This document shows positions 1-7,156 of a stretch of 30,902 nt of DNA, one piece after another. The position numbers and the translations under genes are program-made. Within the stretch, counting starts at the first letter, position 1, and every line of letters begins with the position of its first letter. The stretch comes from Bacteroidales bacterium GP2 (GTDB lineage Bacteria; Bacteroidota; Bacteroidia; Bacteroidales; Muribaculaceae). A model generated the notes under the pieces. That model was not told the DNA's origin. It did not search any database and saw only the letters and a program-made list of their open reading frames with translations. The DNA lies in NCBI GenBank assembly GCA_001701115.1, contig DAAJ01000079.1, positions 19,709 to 50,610 of the forward strand, in the 5' to 3' direction.

Positions 1-55
1 AAGGGAGCGGATGCGACCGCAACCCGCGGAAAATGATAGTTTTGTCCTCTAGGCA

Positions 56-107
56 CTGTCCCGGAGGGACAGGATTTTGTTAGCCCGGTACGCTTGCGTG
101 CCGGGTA
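56..107. repeat. Twin GC-rich hairpins, REP-like palindromic patch
   Basis: Two perfect or near-perfect stem-loops lie back to back. CTGTCCC (56-62) pairs with GGGACAG (66-72). After the spacer ATTTTGTTAG, CCCGGTACGC (84-93) pairs with GCGTGCCGGG (96-105) with one G-T wobble. Paired short palindromes outside genes resemble bacterial REP-type interspersed elements. They could also terminate a gene lying left of the window, although no strong T-run follows. Copy number in the genome cannot be seen here. Confidence 0.5.
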
Positions 108-146
108 AGGAGAGGCGATATTATCCAAAAAAAACTCAACAAACAT

Positions 147-177
147 TTGCATTATTACAAAATAGCTATTACCTTTG
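147..177 (+). promoter_or_regulatory. Bacteroidota-type promoter for the 214-807 gene
   Basis: TTG at 147-149 and TACCTTTG at 170-177 are 20 nt apart, matching the Bacteroides -33/-7 consensus. The predicted transcript begins about 30 nt before the ATG at 214. The TTG that could open this frame at 175 lies inside the -7 box, so it cannot be the start codon. Confidence 0.75.
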
Positions 178-213
178 CAGCACAATCACCAACTAATACT
201 TTATAACACACCT

Positions 214-807
214 ATGGAAAATATCAACTTCAAACTAAAGTGGTACAGGATTCTCAAGAAATTTCCCGCCACAATCCGCCACAACGTGATGGATGCCATC
301 ATGGAATTTTTGGATTCCGGCACCATCCCCGTCAACCTTGATATTCCCGAGGCGATAGCTTTTGAATTTATAAAGGCGGAGATTGAGGAAGACCAAGCCA
401 CACCAAAACCGGAAAGCGATAATGCAGCTGCTGCACAGGCTCCCCACATGGGCTCGGACGTAGTCCACAGCCAGGACAGTATGAATATTGAAGGTCAACT
501 GAGCCGGCATCCCGACGAAAACCGCGATCAGTCCAAGGTAAAGCCAATAGCAGCACACAAAACTTTTTCAAGCTCCGGAAGACGGCGCAAGGCAAAGTCA
601 CTCAAATCAAAGTCACCCAAACCAAAGCATAAGCTACGTCTTGTCCTGAAGCTCTCTTCGCGTTACCGCCCTTACCCACGCGGACCAACACCGCAAAAGC
701 GCCCTTGTTGCGCGCGGATATTTGTAATCTTCAAAAAATTAGCTACTTTTGCGATACGATTCTACCCGCAGAGGTCTCGATTGGGATTTTGTGGGCGGGA
801 GTTGTAG
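214..807 (+). CDS. Hypothetical protein, DUF6291-like N-terminus with basic tail
   Basis: A 197-residue protein starting at ATG 214, chosen because it follows a good promoter; the same frame opens at 175 inside that promoter. Residues 1-62 look like a compact helical domain: WYRILKKFP, then MDAIMEFLDSGTIP, then AFEFIKAEIEED. This pattern resembles the N-terminal part of DUF6291-type proteins, some of which are phage or replication related. The resemblance is from memory and weak. Residues 63-115 are a low-complexity acidic or polar linker, and the remainder is strongly basic (KAKSLKSKSPKPKHK). The last 20 or so codons read through a second promoter (722-751) and a palindromic leader, so the C-terminus may be read-through sequence or the gene may be decayed. 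Function unknown. Confidence 0.5.
   Translation: MENINFKLKWYRILKKFPATIRHNVMDAIMEFLDSGTIPVNLDIPEAIAFEFIKAEIEEDQATPKPESDNAAAAQAPHMGSDVVHSQDSMNIEGQLSRHPDENRDQSKVKPIAAHKTFSSSGRRRKAKSLKSKSPKPKHKLRLVLKLSSRYRPYPRGPTPQKRPCCARIFVIFKKLATFAIRFYPQRSRLGFCGREL
722..751 (+). promoter_or_regulatory. Bacteroidota-type promoter before the BspA-like ORF
   Basis: TTG at 722-724 and TACTTTTG at 744-751 are 19 nt apart, a strong match to the -33/-7 consensus. It sits inside the 3' end of the preceding ORF. Transcription would begin near 757, about 110 nt before the BspA-like reading frame. Confidence 0.65.
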
Positions 808-840
808 ACATAAGATAGCGTTTACTTGACGCTCTTTCTT
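757..840 (+). ncRNA. Candidate structured leader or small RNA
   Basis: Downstream of the promoter, CTACCCGC (762-769) can pair with GCGGG and TAG (about 795-807), with AGTTG bulged. Inside it TCTC (777-780) can pair with GGGA (783-786). A second stem, AGCGT (817-821) with ACGCT (829-833), is followed by CTTTCTT, which resembles a weak intrinsic terminator. The result would be an RNA of about 80 nt, either free or forming the leader of the BspA-like gene. I do not recognise a known family. The structure was drawn by hand and no covariation was tested. Confidence 0.35.
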
Positions 841-848
841 GACATCTT

Positions 849-870
849 GAAATATTCCCCCCGAAATATT
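849..870. repeat. 8-bp direct repeat around C6 at the BspA 5' junction
   Basis: GAAATATT occurs at 849-856 and again at 863-870, separated by exactly six C. The BspA-like frame becomes open at 851, just after an in-frame TGA at 848-850, so the repeat marks the edge of the coding sequence. It could be a recombination scar, a crossover site or chance. Confidence 0.6.
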
Positions 871-3496
871 GGATTCTTTTAGTGAATCTGCTTATAATGA
901 CGCTATGGTCGATATTCCCGATGATAACAAAGCAATAGCTGATTATTGGGCTTCAGACTGGAAAAAGTTTAAAAATATACAAGTTGAAGGAACTTCCATC
1001 TCAACTTATAATGACGGGGTTCTGAATTACTTGCTCATTAAGAATCCTGAAAAACCGAAAGCAGTGGTTATTTCCGGGAATTACTCTGAATTAACTTCTG
1101 TTTCTATACCGGAGAAGTTCACAGACACCAGTGATCCCGATAATCCCGTGAGATACTATGTGATAGCCATCGGCGAGGGCGCTTTCAAGGATTGTAAGCA
1201 GCTTCAATCAGTAAACATAAACTCACGTTCAATTATTGAATTAATTGGCAAGAATGCTTTTAATGGTTGTCAGGCTTTGAAAGAAATAAATCTTCCTGCA
1301 ACTCTGAAGGAAATCGATAACTTTGCTTTCTCCGGTTGTACCAGTATGACAGCTATAGAAATTCCTGGCTCTGTAACTACAATCGGCAGCAGTGCTTTCT
1401 CCGGTTGTACCAGCATGACAGCTATAGAAATTCCCGGCTCTGTAACTACAATCGGCAGCAGTGCTTTCTACCGTTGCAGAGCCATGACTTCAGCTGTGAT
1501 AGGAAATGCTGTTGAAGCAATCAGTTACGAAGCTTTCAGCGACTGTACCAGTCTTAAGTCTATCAAAATTTCTAACTCCGTAAAAACAATCGATGATTAT
1601 GCGTTCAGCGGTTGCACTTCTCTTACCAGTCTCTCAATACCCTCTACGGTTGAGAAAATCGGTGATTATGCGTTCAGAGGTTGCCTTAATCTTATGAACA
1701 TAACACTGAACGAAGGATTAAAATACATAGGGTCATATGCATTTAGTCCATATACTAATGAATCGGAACATTCATATTTCGATAAAGAGGATATTATATC
1801 GTCAAAATCTCCAATATATATTCCCTCTACAGTAGAAACTATATGTGATAACGCATTTTTTAAGCGTAAATTCTCTGAAGTAAATATCTCTGATGTTGAC
1901 TCATGGCTCAAAATTGATTTTACCGGTCAGGCTAATTCTTTTTTTACAACACCATTGTATGGTACTCGTGTGTTGAAGCTTAATGGGAAACTAGTAAAAT
2001 CAGTAACTGTTCCTGAAAGTATAACTGAAATAAAACGAATGGCATTCTTTTATTGCGATAGTTTATCTGAAGTTAAACTTCCGGAAGGTCTTAAGAGCAT
2101 AGGTCATAACGCTTTTGCAGCAACAAATGTCTCATCTATTACACTACCGCCATCAGTAACGTTTGTCGACTTCGGGGGACTGTCTTCGGTAAAAAATCTT
2201 ACCGTTATGGATGGAGATTCTCCTATTGAGTTCGACTTTTCTGCTGTAAGAAATATCTCATCTCTTTCATGGGGTCGACCCTGGGAATCCCTGACTTTTA
2301 ATGTCGATTCCCTTGTATCCCTTACAATTGGAAATCCTATTACAACAGTTCCGGCGAATAAGTTCAGCGGACTGACGAAACTTAAAACCGTGAAACTCGG
2401 TACAGGTCTCAAGGAGATCGGCGATAACGCTTTCAGTGGTTGCACTGCTCTTGAGGAGGTGATTGTTCCGCCGTCCGTTGAATCTATCGGTGTTTCGGCT
2501 TTTGATGGCGACACAAAGCTGAAATCCATTATAATGGGTCATAGCGTCAAGACCATAGGCGAAAAGGCATTCAACGGAGCGCCTGCTGCTACAGTGAGCA
2601 TTACTGCGCAGGAGCCGCCAACTGCACCCAACAATACTTTCAGCAACTATACCGGCAAGCTCTATGTTCAGGGCGAAGGAACTGCACAGAAGTATTACGA
2701 TGCCCTCACATGCTGGGACCGCTTTGACAGTTATGTGATGATCGTGCCTGAGAAGCTTGAAGGCAACAATGATAAGGTAATCAAAGGCGAACCGGACGAG
2801 CAGGTACAGCTTGAAGCAAGGATTTGGCCTGACAATGTGACCCTGCCTTATGTGTTCTGGCGCTCTACAAATCCCGAGATAGCTACTGTTGACGAAAACG
2901 GTCTCGTAACCTTCCATGTAAACGTGAATGACATGCTTAGCCGCGCGGGCGCCTCATGCAAGATTATTGCTGAAACGCTATATGCGGACGGTCCCGTGCT
3001 TGAATTCGATGTAGAGGTCGTGACAACCGGAACCGTGCAGCCCACGGGAATAACTCTTGATGCCGCAACTGCGGAGATAACCGAAGGCGATACTAAGCAG
3101 CTTACAGCAACAATAGCTCCGGACGATGCCACCGACAAGACTGTCACATGGACATCAAGCGATGAATCTGTAGCAACCGTTAGCGCAAGCGGCTTGGTTG
3201 CAGCGATCAAACCGGGCACGGCAACAATAACCGCTACTACAGCAAACGGGCTCACAGCAACTTGCACGATAACTGTGGTTGCGAAGCCTTCCGGAATTGA
3301 CAATGTAGATGGCGATAGCAAGAATCCGGTGCATATAGAAAATGGTGAAATAGTGATTGACGGCGACGGTACAGCTGAGGTATTCAATATTTCAGGTGTT
3401 CGCGTAGCTGTCAGCAATGAAGGCAGGATTTCCGGGCTTCCACGAGGCATATACATTGTCCGCCTCGCCGGCAAGACTGTAAAAGTCAGGCTTTGA
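869..3496 (+). CDS. BspA-like leucine-rich-repeat surface protein, apparently 5'-truncated
   Basis: An 875-residue product in this frame (TTG at 869). Residues about 85-590 are LRR_5/BspA-type repeats of roughly 23 residues with the pattern AFSGCTSL..I.IP.SV..IG. They are followed by two Ig-like Big_2 domains (about 627-710 and 723-803; the second has WTSSDESVATVS) and a tail (808-875) ending in YIVRLAGKTVKVRL, which resembles a short type IX secretion sorting domain. Such proteins are usually exported adhesins. There is no signal peptide or lipobox. The first 40 residues (SFSESAY...DWKKF) resemble the module that closes an LRR block; the same kind of module (NTFSNYTGKLYV...CWDRF) closes the block at about 588-628. 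The ORF therefore seems to begin inside a larger protein. It is either a pseudogene or a cassette needing recombination. Confidence 0.8.
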   Translation: MDSFSESAYNDAMVDIPDDNKAIADYWASDWKKFKNIQVEGTSISTYNDGVLNYLLIKNPEKPKAVVISGNYSELTSVSIPEKFTDTSDPDNPVRYYVIAIGEGAFKDCKQLQSVNINSRSIIELIGKNAFNGCQALKEINLPATLKEIDNFAFSGCTSMTAIEIPGSVTTIGSSAFSGCTSMTAIEIPGSVTTIGSSAFYRCRAMTSAVIGNAVEAISYEAFSDCTSLKSIKISNSVKTIDDYAFSGCTSLTSLSIPSTVEKIGDYAFRGCLNLMNITLNEGLKYIGSYAFSPYTNESEHSYFDKEDIISSKSPIYIPSTVETICDNAFFKRKFSEVNISDVDSWLKIDFTGQANSFFTTPLYGTRVLKLNGKLVKSVTVPESITEIKRMAFFYCDSLSEVKLPEGLKSIGHNAFAATNVSSITLPPSVTFVDFGGLSSVKNLTVMDGDSPIEFDFSAVRNISSLSWGRPWESLTFNVDSLVSLTIGNPITTVPANKFSGLTKLKTVKLGTGLKEIGDNAFSGCTALEEVIVPPSVESIGVSAFDGDTKLKSIIMGHSVKTIGEKAFNGAPAATVSITAQEPPTAPNNTFSNYTGKLYVQGEGTAQKYYDALTCWDRFDSYVMIVPEKLEGNNDKVIKGEPDEQVQLEARIWPDNVTLPYVFWRSTNPEIATVDENGLVTFHVNVNDMLSRAGASCKIIAETLYADGPVLEFDVEVVTTGTVQPTGITLDAATAEITEGDTKQLTATIAPDDATDKTVTWTSSDESVATVSASGLVAAIKPGTATITATTANGLTATCTITVVAKPSGIDNVDGDSKNPVHIENGEIVIDGDGTAEVFNISGVRVAVSNEGRISGLPRGIYIVRLAGKTVKVRL
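1325..1462 (+). repeat. Tandem 69-bp duplication, two LRR units
   Basis: Positions 1325-1393 and 1394-1462 are the same 69-bp unit in tandem with only two T-to-C differences, both silent (AGT/AGC and CCT/CCC). Each unit encodes one 23-residue leucine-rich repeat beginning AFSGCTSMTAIEIPG. The near-identity points to a recent duplication in the repeat array. Confidence 0.95.
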
Positions 3497-3689
3497 TTGA
3501 CAAACGCCATCGGCGTGCCATCATGCTCCCTCTTCCGTATGCGGCTGCAGCGGAAGGGGGAGCTGCTTTTTGCCTTGCATTGATGCCGCGCGGGCTTCCC
3601 GCCATCCTGGGCGCGCCCCGGCACATTGCGCCGTATAATGAAAATCTGCTTGCAATCAACTAAAAAGCGCGAGATTTGTAGGCGGATAT
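3497..3689. other. Intergenic region between the BspA-like ORF and the rpsA promoter
   Basis: No convincing gene is present. The region holds a strong intrinsic terminator (3525-3571), then about 115 bp of mixed composition without recognisable structure, before the rpsA promoter. Confidence 0.6.
3525..3571 (+). terminator. Intrinsic terminator after the BspA-like ORF
   Basis: GCTCCC-T-CTTCCG (3525-3537) pairs with CGGAAG-G-GGGAGC (3551-3563), a 13-bp stem with one T-G wobble, followed shortly by CTTTTT. It lies 29 bp after the stop codon. Confidence 0.8.
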
Positions 3690-3720
3690 TTGCGCACGCA
3701 TGAAAATATCACTACCTTTG
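3690..3720 (+). promoter_or_regulatory. rpsA promoter
   Basis: TTG at 3690-3692 and TACCTTTG at 3713-3720 are 20 nt apart, an excellent Bacteroidota match. The leader of about 65 nt up to the ATG is A/T-rich with no Shine-Dalgarno site, as is common for highly translated genes in this phylum. Confidence 0.8.
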
Positions 3721-3792
3721 CACCGCAATAAGTAAAAACAATATAAAGTCTAACTTATTAAGTAAACAAAATTCTTATTATTAACCATTTAA

Positions 3793-5574
3793 ATGACTGA
3801 AGAAGTAAAAAACAGCCCGGTTGAGGATTTCGACTGGGAAGCCTATGAAAAAGGCGACACCAAGCGCGACAAAACTCGCGAAGAACTCACCAAAACCTAT
3901 GACGAGTCACTCAACACCGTCAAGGACAAAGAGGTGATCGAAGGCACAATCATCGCTCTTAACAAGCGCGAGGCGGTAGTTAATATCGGCTATAAGAGTG
4001 ATGGTATCATCCCCATGAATGAATTCCGTTACAATCCCGACCTCAAGGTTGGCGACACTGTAGAGGTGTTCATCGAAAACCAGGAGGATAAGAAAGGACA
4101 GCTCATCCTCTCTCACCGCAAGGCTCGCGCAGCTCGCTCTTGGGAGCGCATCAATGAAGCTCTTGAAAAAGACGAAATCATCAAGGGTTACATCAAATGC
4201 CGTACAAAAGGCGGCATGATTGTCGACGTGTTCGGTATCGAGGCATTCCTCCCCGGCTCACAGATCGACGTCCGTCCTATCCGCGACTACGATATCTTCG
4301 TAGGCAAGACCATGGAATTCAAGGTCGTTAAAATCAACCAGGAATTCAAGAACGTGGTTGTTTCACACAAAGCACTCATCGAAGCTGAACTCGAGCAGCA
4401 GAAGCGTGAAATCATCGCTAAGCTCGAAAAAGGTCAGGTGCTCGAAGGCACTGTCAAGAACATCACCAGCTACGGCGTATTCATCGACCTCGGTGGCGTT
4501 GACGGTCTTATCCACATCACAGACCTCTCTTGGGGCCGCGTGAACCACCCCGAAGAAGTTGTTCAGCTCGACCAGAAGCTCAATGTCGTTATCCTCGACT
4601 TCGACGACGAGAAGAAGCGCATCGCCCTCGGTCTCAAGCAGCTCCTTCCCCATCCCTGGGATGCTCTCGATGCAGAGCTCAAGGTTGGCGACAAGGTGAA
4701 AGGCAAAGTTGTCGTTATGACTGACTACGGCGCATTCGTTGAAATCGCTCCCGGTGTTGAAGGTCTTATCCACGTAAGCGAGATGTCTTGGAGCCAGCAC
4801 CTCCGCAGCGCTCAGGACTTCATGAAGGTTGGTGACGAAGTTGAAGCTGTTGTGCTCAACCTCGACCGCGACGACCGCAAGATGAGCCTCGGCATCAAGC
4901 AGCTCAAGAACGATCCTTGGGAAAATATCGAAACCAAATATCCTCTCGGCAGCAAGCACACTGCAAAAGTGCGCAACTTCACAAACTTCGGCGTATTCGT
5001 TGAAATCGAAGAAGGTGTTGACGGTCTCATCCACATCAGCGACCTCAGCTGGACCAAGAAAGTTAAACACCCCAGCGAATTCACCCAGATCGGTGCTGAA
5101 ATCGATGTTCAGGTTCTTGAAATCGACAAAGAGCAGCGTCGCCTTTCACTCGGTCACAAGCAGCTTGAGGAAAATCCCTGGGACGTATTTGAAACAGTAT
5201 TCACTGTAGGTTCTGTTCACGAAGGCACCATCACCGAAATGGTAGAAAAAGGTGCTGTTGTTGCTCTTCCTTACGGTGTTGAAGGTTTCGCAACTCCCAA
5301 GCACCTCGTTAAAGAGGACGGCACCCAGGCTCAGGTTGACGAAAAACTCAACTTCAAGGTTATCGAATTTAATAAGGACAGCAAGCGCATCATCCTCAGC
5401 CACAGCCGCATCTTTGAAGATGAAGCTAAGGCAGAGCGCACAGAAGCACGCAAGGCTAAACGTGCCGCTAAGCGCGCTGAAGAGACACCGGCTATCTCTA
5501 CCCCCATTGAGAAAACCACTCTCGGCGACCTCGACGCACTTGCACAGCTCAAGGAAAAACTCTCTGCTGAATAA
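3793..5574 (+). CDS. rpsA: 30S ribosomal protein S1
   Basis: A 593-residue protein with six consecutive S1 (OB-fold) RNA-binding domains, near residues 46-110, 128-193, 214-282, 299-369, 384-456 and 470-540. The central domains carry the typical pattern YGVF(I/V)...GV(D/E)GLIH(I/V)S. The N-terminus is acidic and the C-terminal 50 residues are lysine- and alanine-rich. S1 binds mRNA on the small ribosomal subunit and helps recruit leaders that lack a Shine-Dalgarno site, which fits the SD-poor leaders in this window. Length and domain number are normal for Bacteroidota. The gene is monocistronic, with its own promoter and terminator. ATG 3793 is the only sensible start. Confidence 0.97.
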   Translation: MTEEVKNSPVEDFDWEAYEKGDTKRDKTREELTKTYDESLNTVKDKEVIEGTIIALNKREAVVNIGYKSDGIIPMNEFRYNPDLKVGDTVEVFIENQEDKKGQLILSHRKARAARSWERINEALEKDEIIKGYIKCRTKGGMIVDVFGIEAFLPGSQIDVRPIRDYDIFVGKTMEFKVVKINQEFKNVVVSHKALIEAELEQQKREIIAKLEKGQVLEGTVKNITSYGVFIDLGGVDGLIHITDLSWGRVNHPEEVVQLDQKLNVVILDFDDEKKRIALGLKQLLPHPWDALDAELKVGDKVKGKVVVMTDYGAFVEIAPGVEGLIHVSEMSWSQHLRSAQDFMKVGDEVEAVVLNLDRDDRKMSLGIKQLKNDPWENIETKYPLGSKHTAKVRNFTNFGVFVEIEEGVDGLIHISDLSWTKKVKHPSEFTQIGAEIDVQVLEIDKEQRRLSLGHKQLEENPWDVFETVFTVGSVHEGTITEMVEKGAVVALPYGVEGFATPKHLVKEDGTQAQVDEKLNFKVIEFNKDSKRIILSHSRIFEDEAKAERTEARKAKRAAKRAEETPAISTPIEKTTLGDLDALAQLKEKLSAE

Positions 5575-5601
5575 TTTCCGTTCAGAGTTTCAATAACACT
5601 T

Positions 5602-5637
5602 GCGGGCGATCCACCAGGGTTGCCCGCTCTGTTTTTC
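5602..5637 (+). terminator. rpsA intrinsic terminator
   Basis: GCGGGC (5602-5607) pairs with GCCCGC (5622-5627), followed by TCTGTTTTTCT. It lies 27 bp after the rpsA stop codon. Confidence 0.85.
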
Positions 5638-5670
5638 TATGCTTGCGCCCCAACCGGGAGGCATAAAAAG

Positions 5671-5698
5671 AAGAGGCGGGGAAAGCTCCTCGCCTCTT
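5671..5698 (-). terminator. ilvA intrinsic terminator, minus strand
   Basis: AAGAGGCG (5671-5678) pairs with CGCCTCTT (5691-5698). On the minus strand the stem is followed by CTTTTTATG. It lies just beyond the ilvA stop and terminates against the rpsA terminator. Confidence 0.85.
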
Positions 5699-5722
5699 GG
5701 ATAATATTCAGGGAATATCTTT

Positions 5723-6925
5723 TTAATGCACAACGTCAAAGCCCGCATCCCTCAGACCCTTCTTGATTTCTGAGATATGCTTGTTGTTGCGGGTTTCCAT
5801 CTCCACGCGGAGAGTACATCCGTTAATCTGGGTGTTGGATGAATTGCGCTCATGCTGCACGCTGAGGATGTTTGCGCCAAGGTCGCCCAGGACGCTGCAC
5901 ACCTTTGAGAGCTGACCCGGCTTGTCGCTCAGGTTGATGCTCACTGTGCAGTCGCGTCCGCTCTTCACAAGTCCGCGGGTGATTACGCGGTTAAGGCTGG
6001 TGACATCAATGTTGCCGCCGCTCACGAGGCAAACAACCTTTTTGCCCTTGATAGGAAGCTTGTCAAACATTGCCGCTGCTACAGAAACAGCGCCCGCGCC
6101 TTCGGCAACCAGTTTCTGCTGCTCGATAAGCTTCAGGATTGCAGCTGCGATTTCGTCATCGCTTACAGTCACTACGTCATCAACATACTTTTTGCAAAGC
6201 TCGTATGTAAGGTCGCCCGGCTCTTTTACCGCGATGCCGTCTGCAATAGTGCTTACGCTGTCAAGATGCACCCTTTCGTTGTCCTTGATGCTCTTTACCA
6301 TTGAAGGAGCCCCCTCTGCCTGAACGCCGTAAACTTTCACGTCAGGTTTCAGGGTCTTGATGGCGAAAGCAACGCCGGCAATAAGACCGCCGCCGCCAAC
6401 CGGAACAATGACAGCCTCTACATCGGGCATCTCTTCGAGGATTTCAAGACCGATGGTGCCCTGACCCGCAATCACGAGCGGGTCATTGAACGGATGTACG
6501 AAAGTGTAGCCATGCTCTTTCTGGAGCTCGACAGCCTTTGCGTATGCATCGTCATACACACCCGGAACCATGCACACTTCAGCGCCCAATGCCTTGGTTG
6601 CCTCTACCTTGGAGATAGGAGCGCCGGCGGGAAGGCAAATAAGTGATTTGATGCCGTTTGCTGTTGCACTCAGCGCAACACCCTGCGCATGGTTGCCTGC
6701 TGAGCAAGCGATTACGCCCTTCTCTTTCTCTTCGGGGGAAAGCTGCGAAATCTTGTAGTAAGCACCACGGAGCTTGAATGCGCCGGTATGCTGGAGATTT
6801 TCCGGCTTAAGGTAAACCTGCGCTTCCGGATTGATTTTTGTAACACCTATAAGGCGCGGATGGCGCGCCACGTCTTTGAGCACTTTAGCGGCGTTGAACA
6901 CTTCCGCTATTTCCAGTTCTGCCAT
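5723..6925 (-). CDS. ilvA: Threonine ammonia-lyase (threonine dehydratase), single-ACT form
   Basis: A 400-residue PLP enzyme that deaminates threonine to 2-oxobutyrate, the first committed step to isoleucine. The fold-type II PLP core covers residues 1-320: GAFKLRGAY with the Schiff-base lysine K51, SAGNHAQG (75-82) and the phosphate-binding VGGGG (176-180). VSGGN (301-305) is also typical. Residues about 326-400 form one ACT domain (SINLSDKPGQLSKV), giving the shorter, about 400-residue form rather than the 500-residue E. coli IlvA with two ACT-like regions. It could be the catabolic TdcB type; the ACT domain suggests allosteric control. No ilvBCD genes are nearby. It is divergent from maeB with its own promoter and terminator. 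Confidence 0.93.
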   Translation of the reverse strand: MAELEIAEVFNAAKVLKDVARHPRLIGVTKINPEAQVYLKPENLQHTGAFKLRGAYYKISQLSPEEKEKGVIACSAGNHAQGVALSATANGIKSLICLPAGAPISKVEATKALGAEVCMVPGVYDDAYAKAVELQKEHGYTFVHPFNDPLVIAGQGTIGLEILEEMPDVEAVIVPVGGGGLIAGVAFAIKTLKPDVKVYGVQAEGAPSMVKSIKDNERVHLDSVSTIADGIAVKEPGDLTYELCKKYVDDVVTVSDDEIAAAILKLIEQQKLVAEGAGAVSVAAAMFDKLPIKGKKVVCLVSGGNIDVTSLNRVITRGLVKSGRDCTVSINLSDKPGQLSKVCSVLGDLGANILSVQHERNSSNTQINGCTLRVEMETRNNKHISEIKKGLRDAGFDVVH

Positions 6926-6987
6926 GGAATTTATTGATTAATTGGTAGTTGAATTTTTACAGTTGTCGCGCTTACCCGCGGCAAACG

Positions 6988-6995
6988 CAAAGTTA
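6988..6995 (-). promoter_or_regulatory. ilvA -7 element, minus strand
   Basis: The minus strand reads TAACTTTG at 6995-6988, matching TAnnTTTG. It lies about 63 nt upstream of the ilvA ATG. No clear TTG is found at the -33 distance, where the sequence is A/T-rich. Confidence 0.55.
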
Positions 6996-7029
6996 ATAAT
7001 ATAAGGTGAATTTTTACTTATTTTTTTAT

Positions 7030-7037
7030 TACTTTTG
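7030..7037 (+). promoter_or_regulatory. maeB -7 element
   Basis: TACTTTTG matches the Bacteroidota -7 box. No good TTG lies about 20 nt upstream. The boxes for ilvA and maeB are back to back with only 34 bp between them, so their upstream elements overlap. Confidence 0.55.
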
Positions 7038-7156
7038 CCATTGGACATTTGACTGAAGGCGGCACTAAACATTTTACCGTACATCGAGCGTTTATTATAT
7101 CGGAGGTTTCACTCCGCTTTCATGCCCAGTGCAAAATAAATTTAAATACTATCATA

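Noticed and set aside
1325..1462. CRISPR-like repeats
   Set aside because: The repeats are tandem without spacers and encode in-frame leucine-rich repeats.
2848..3624. Minus-strand ORF of 258 codons opposite the BspA Ig-like domains
   Set aside because: The plus strand encodes clear Big_2 domains and tail; the minus frame is low-complexity Ser/Val/Thr and crosses the terminator.
4363..5070. Minus-strand ORF of 235 codons within rpsA
   Set aside because: It is a shadow of the repetitive, codon-biased S1 gene with no protein-like domain or promoter.
7049..7156. TTG at 7049 as the start of maeB
   Set aside because: It lies 12 nt past the -7 box and would add 36 residues that do not resemble malic enzyme; ATG 7157 begins the normal N-terminus.
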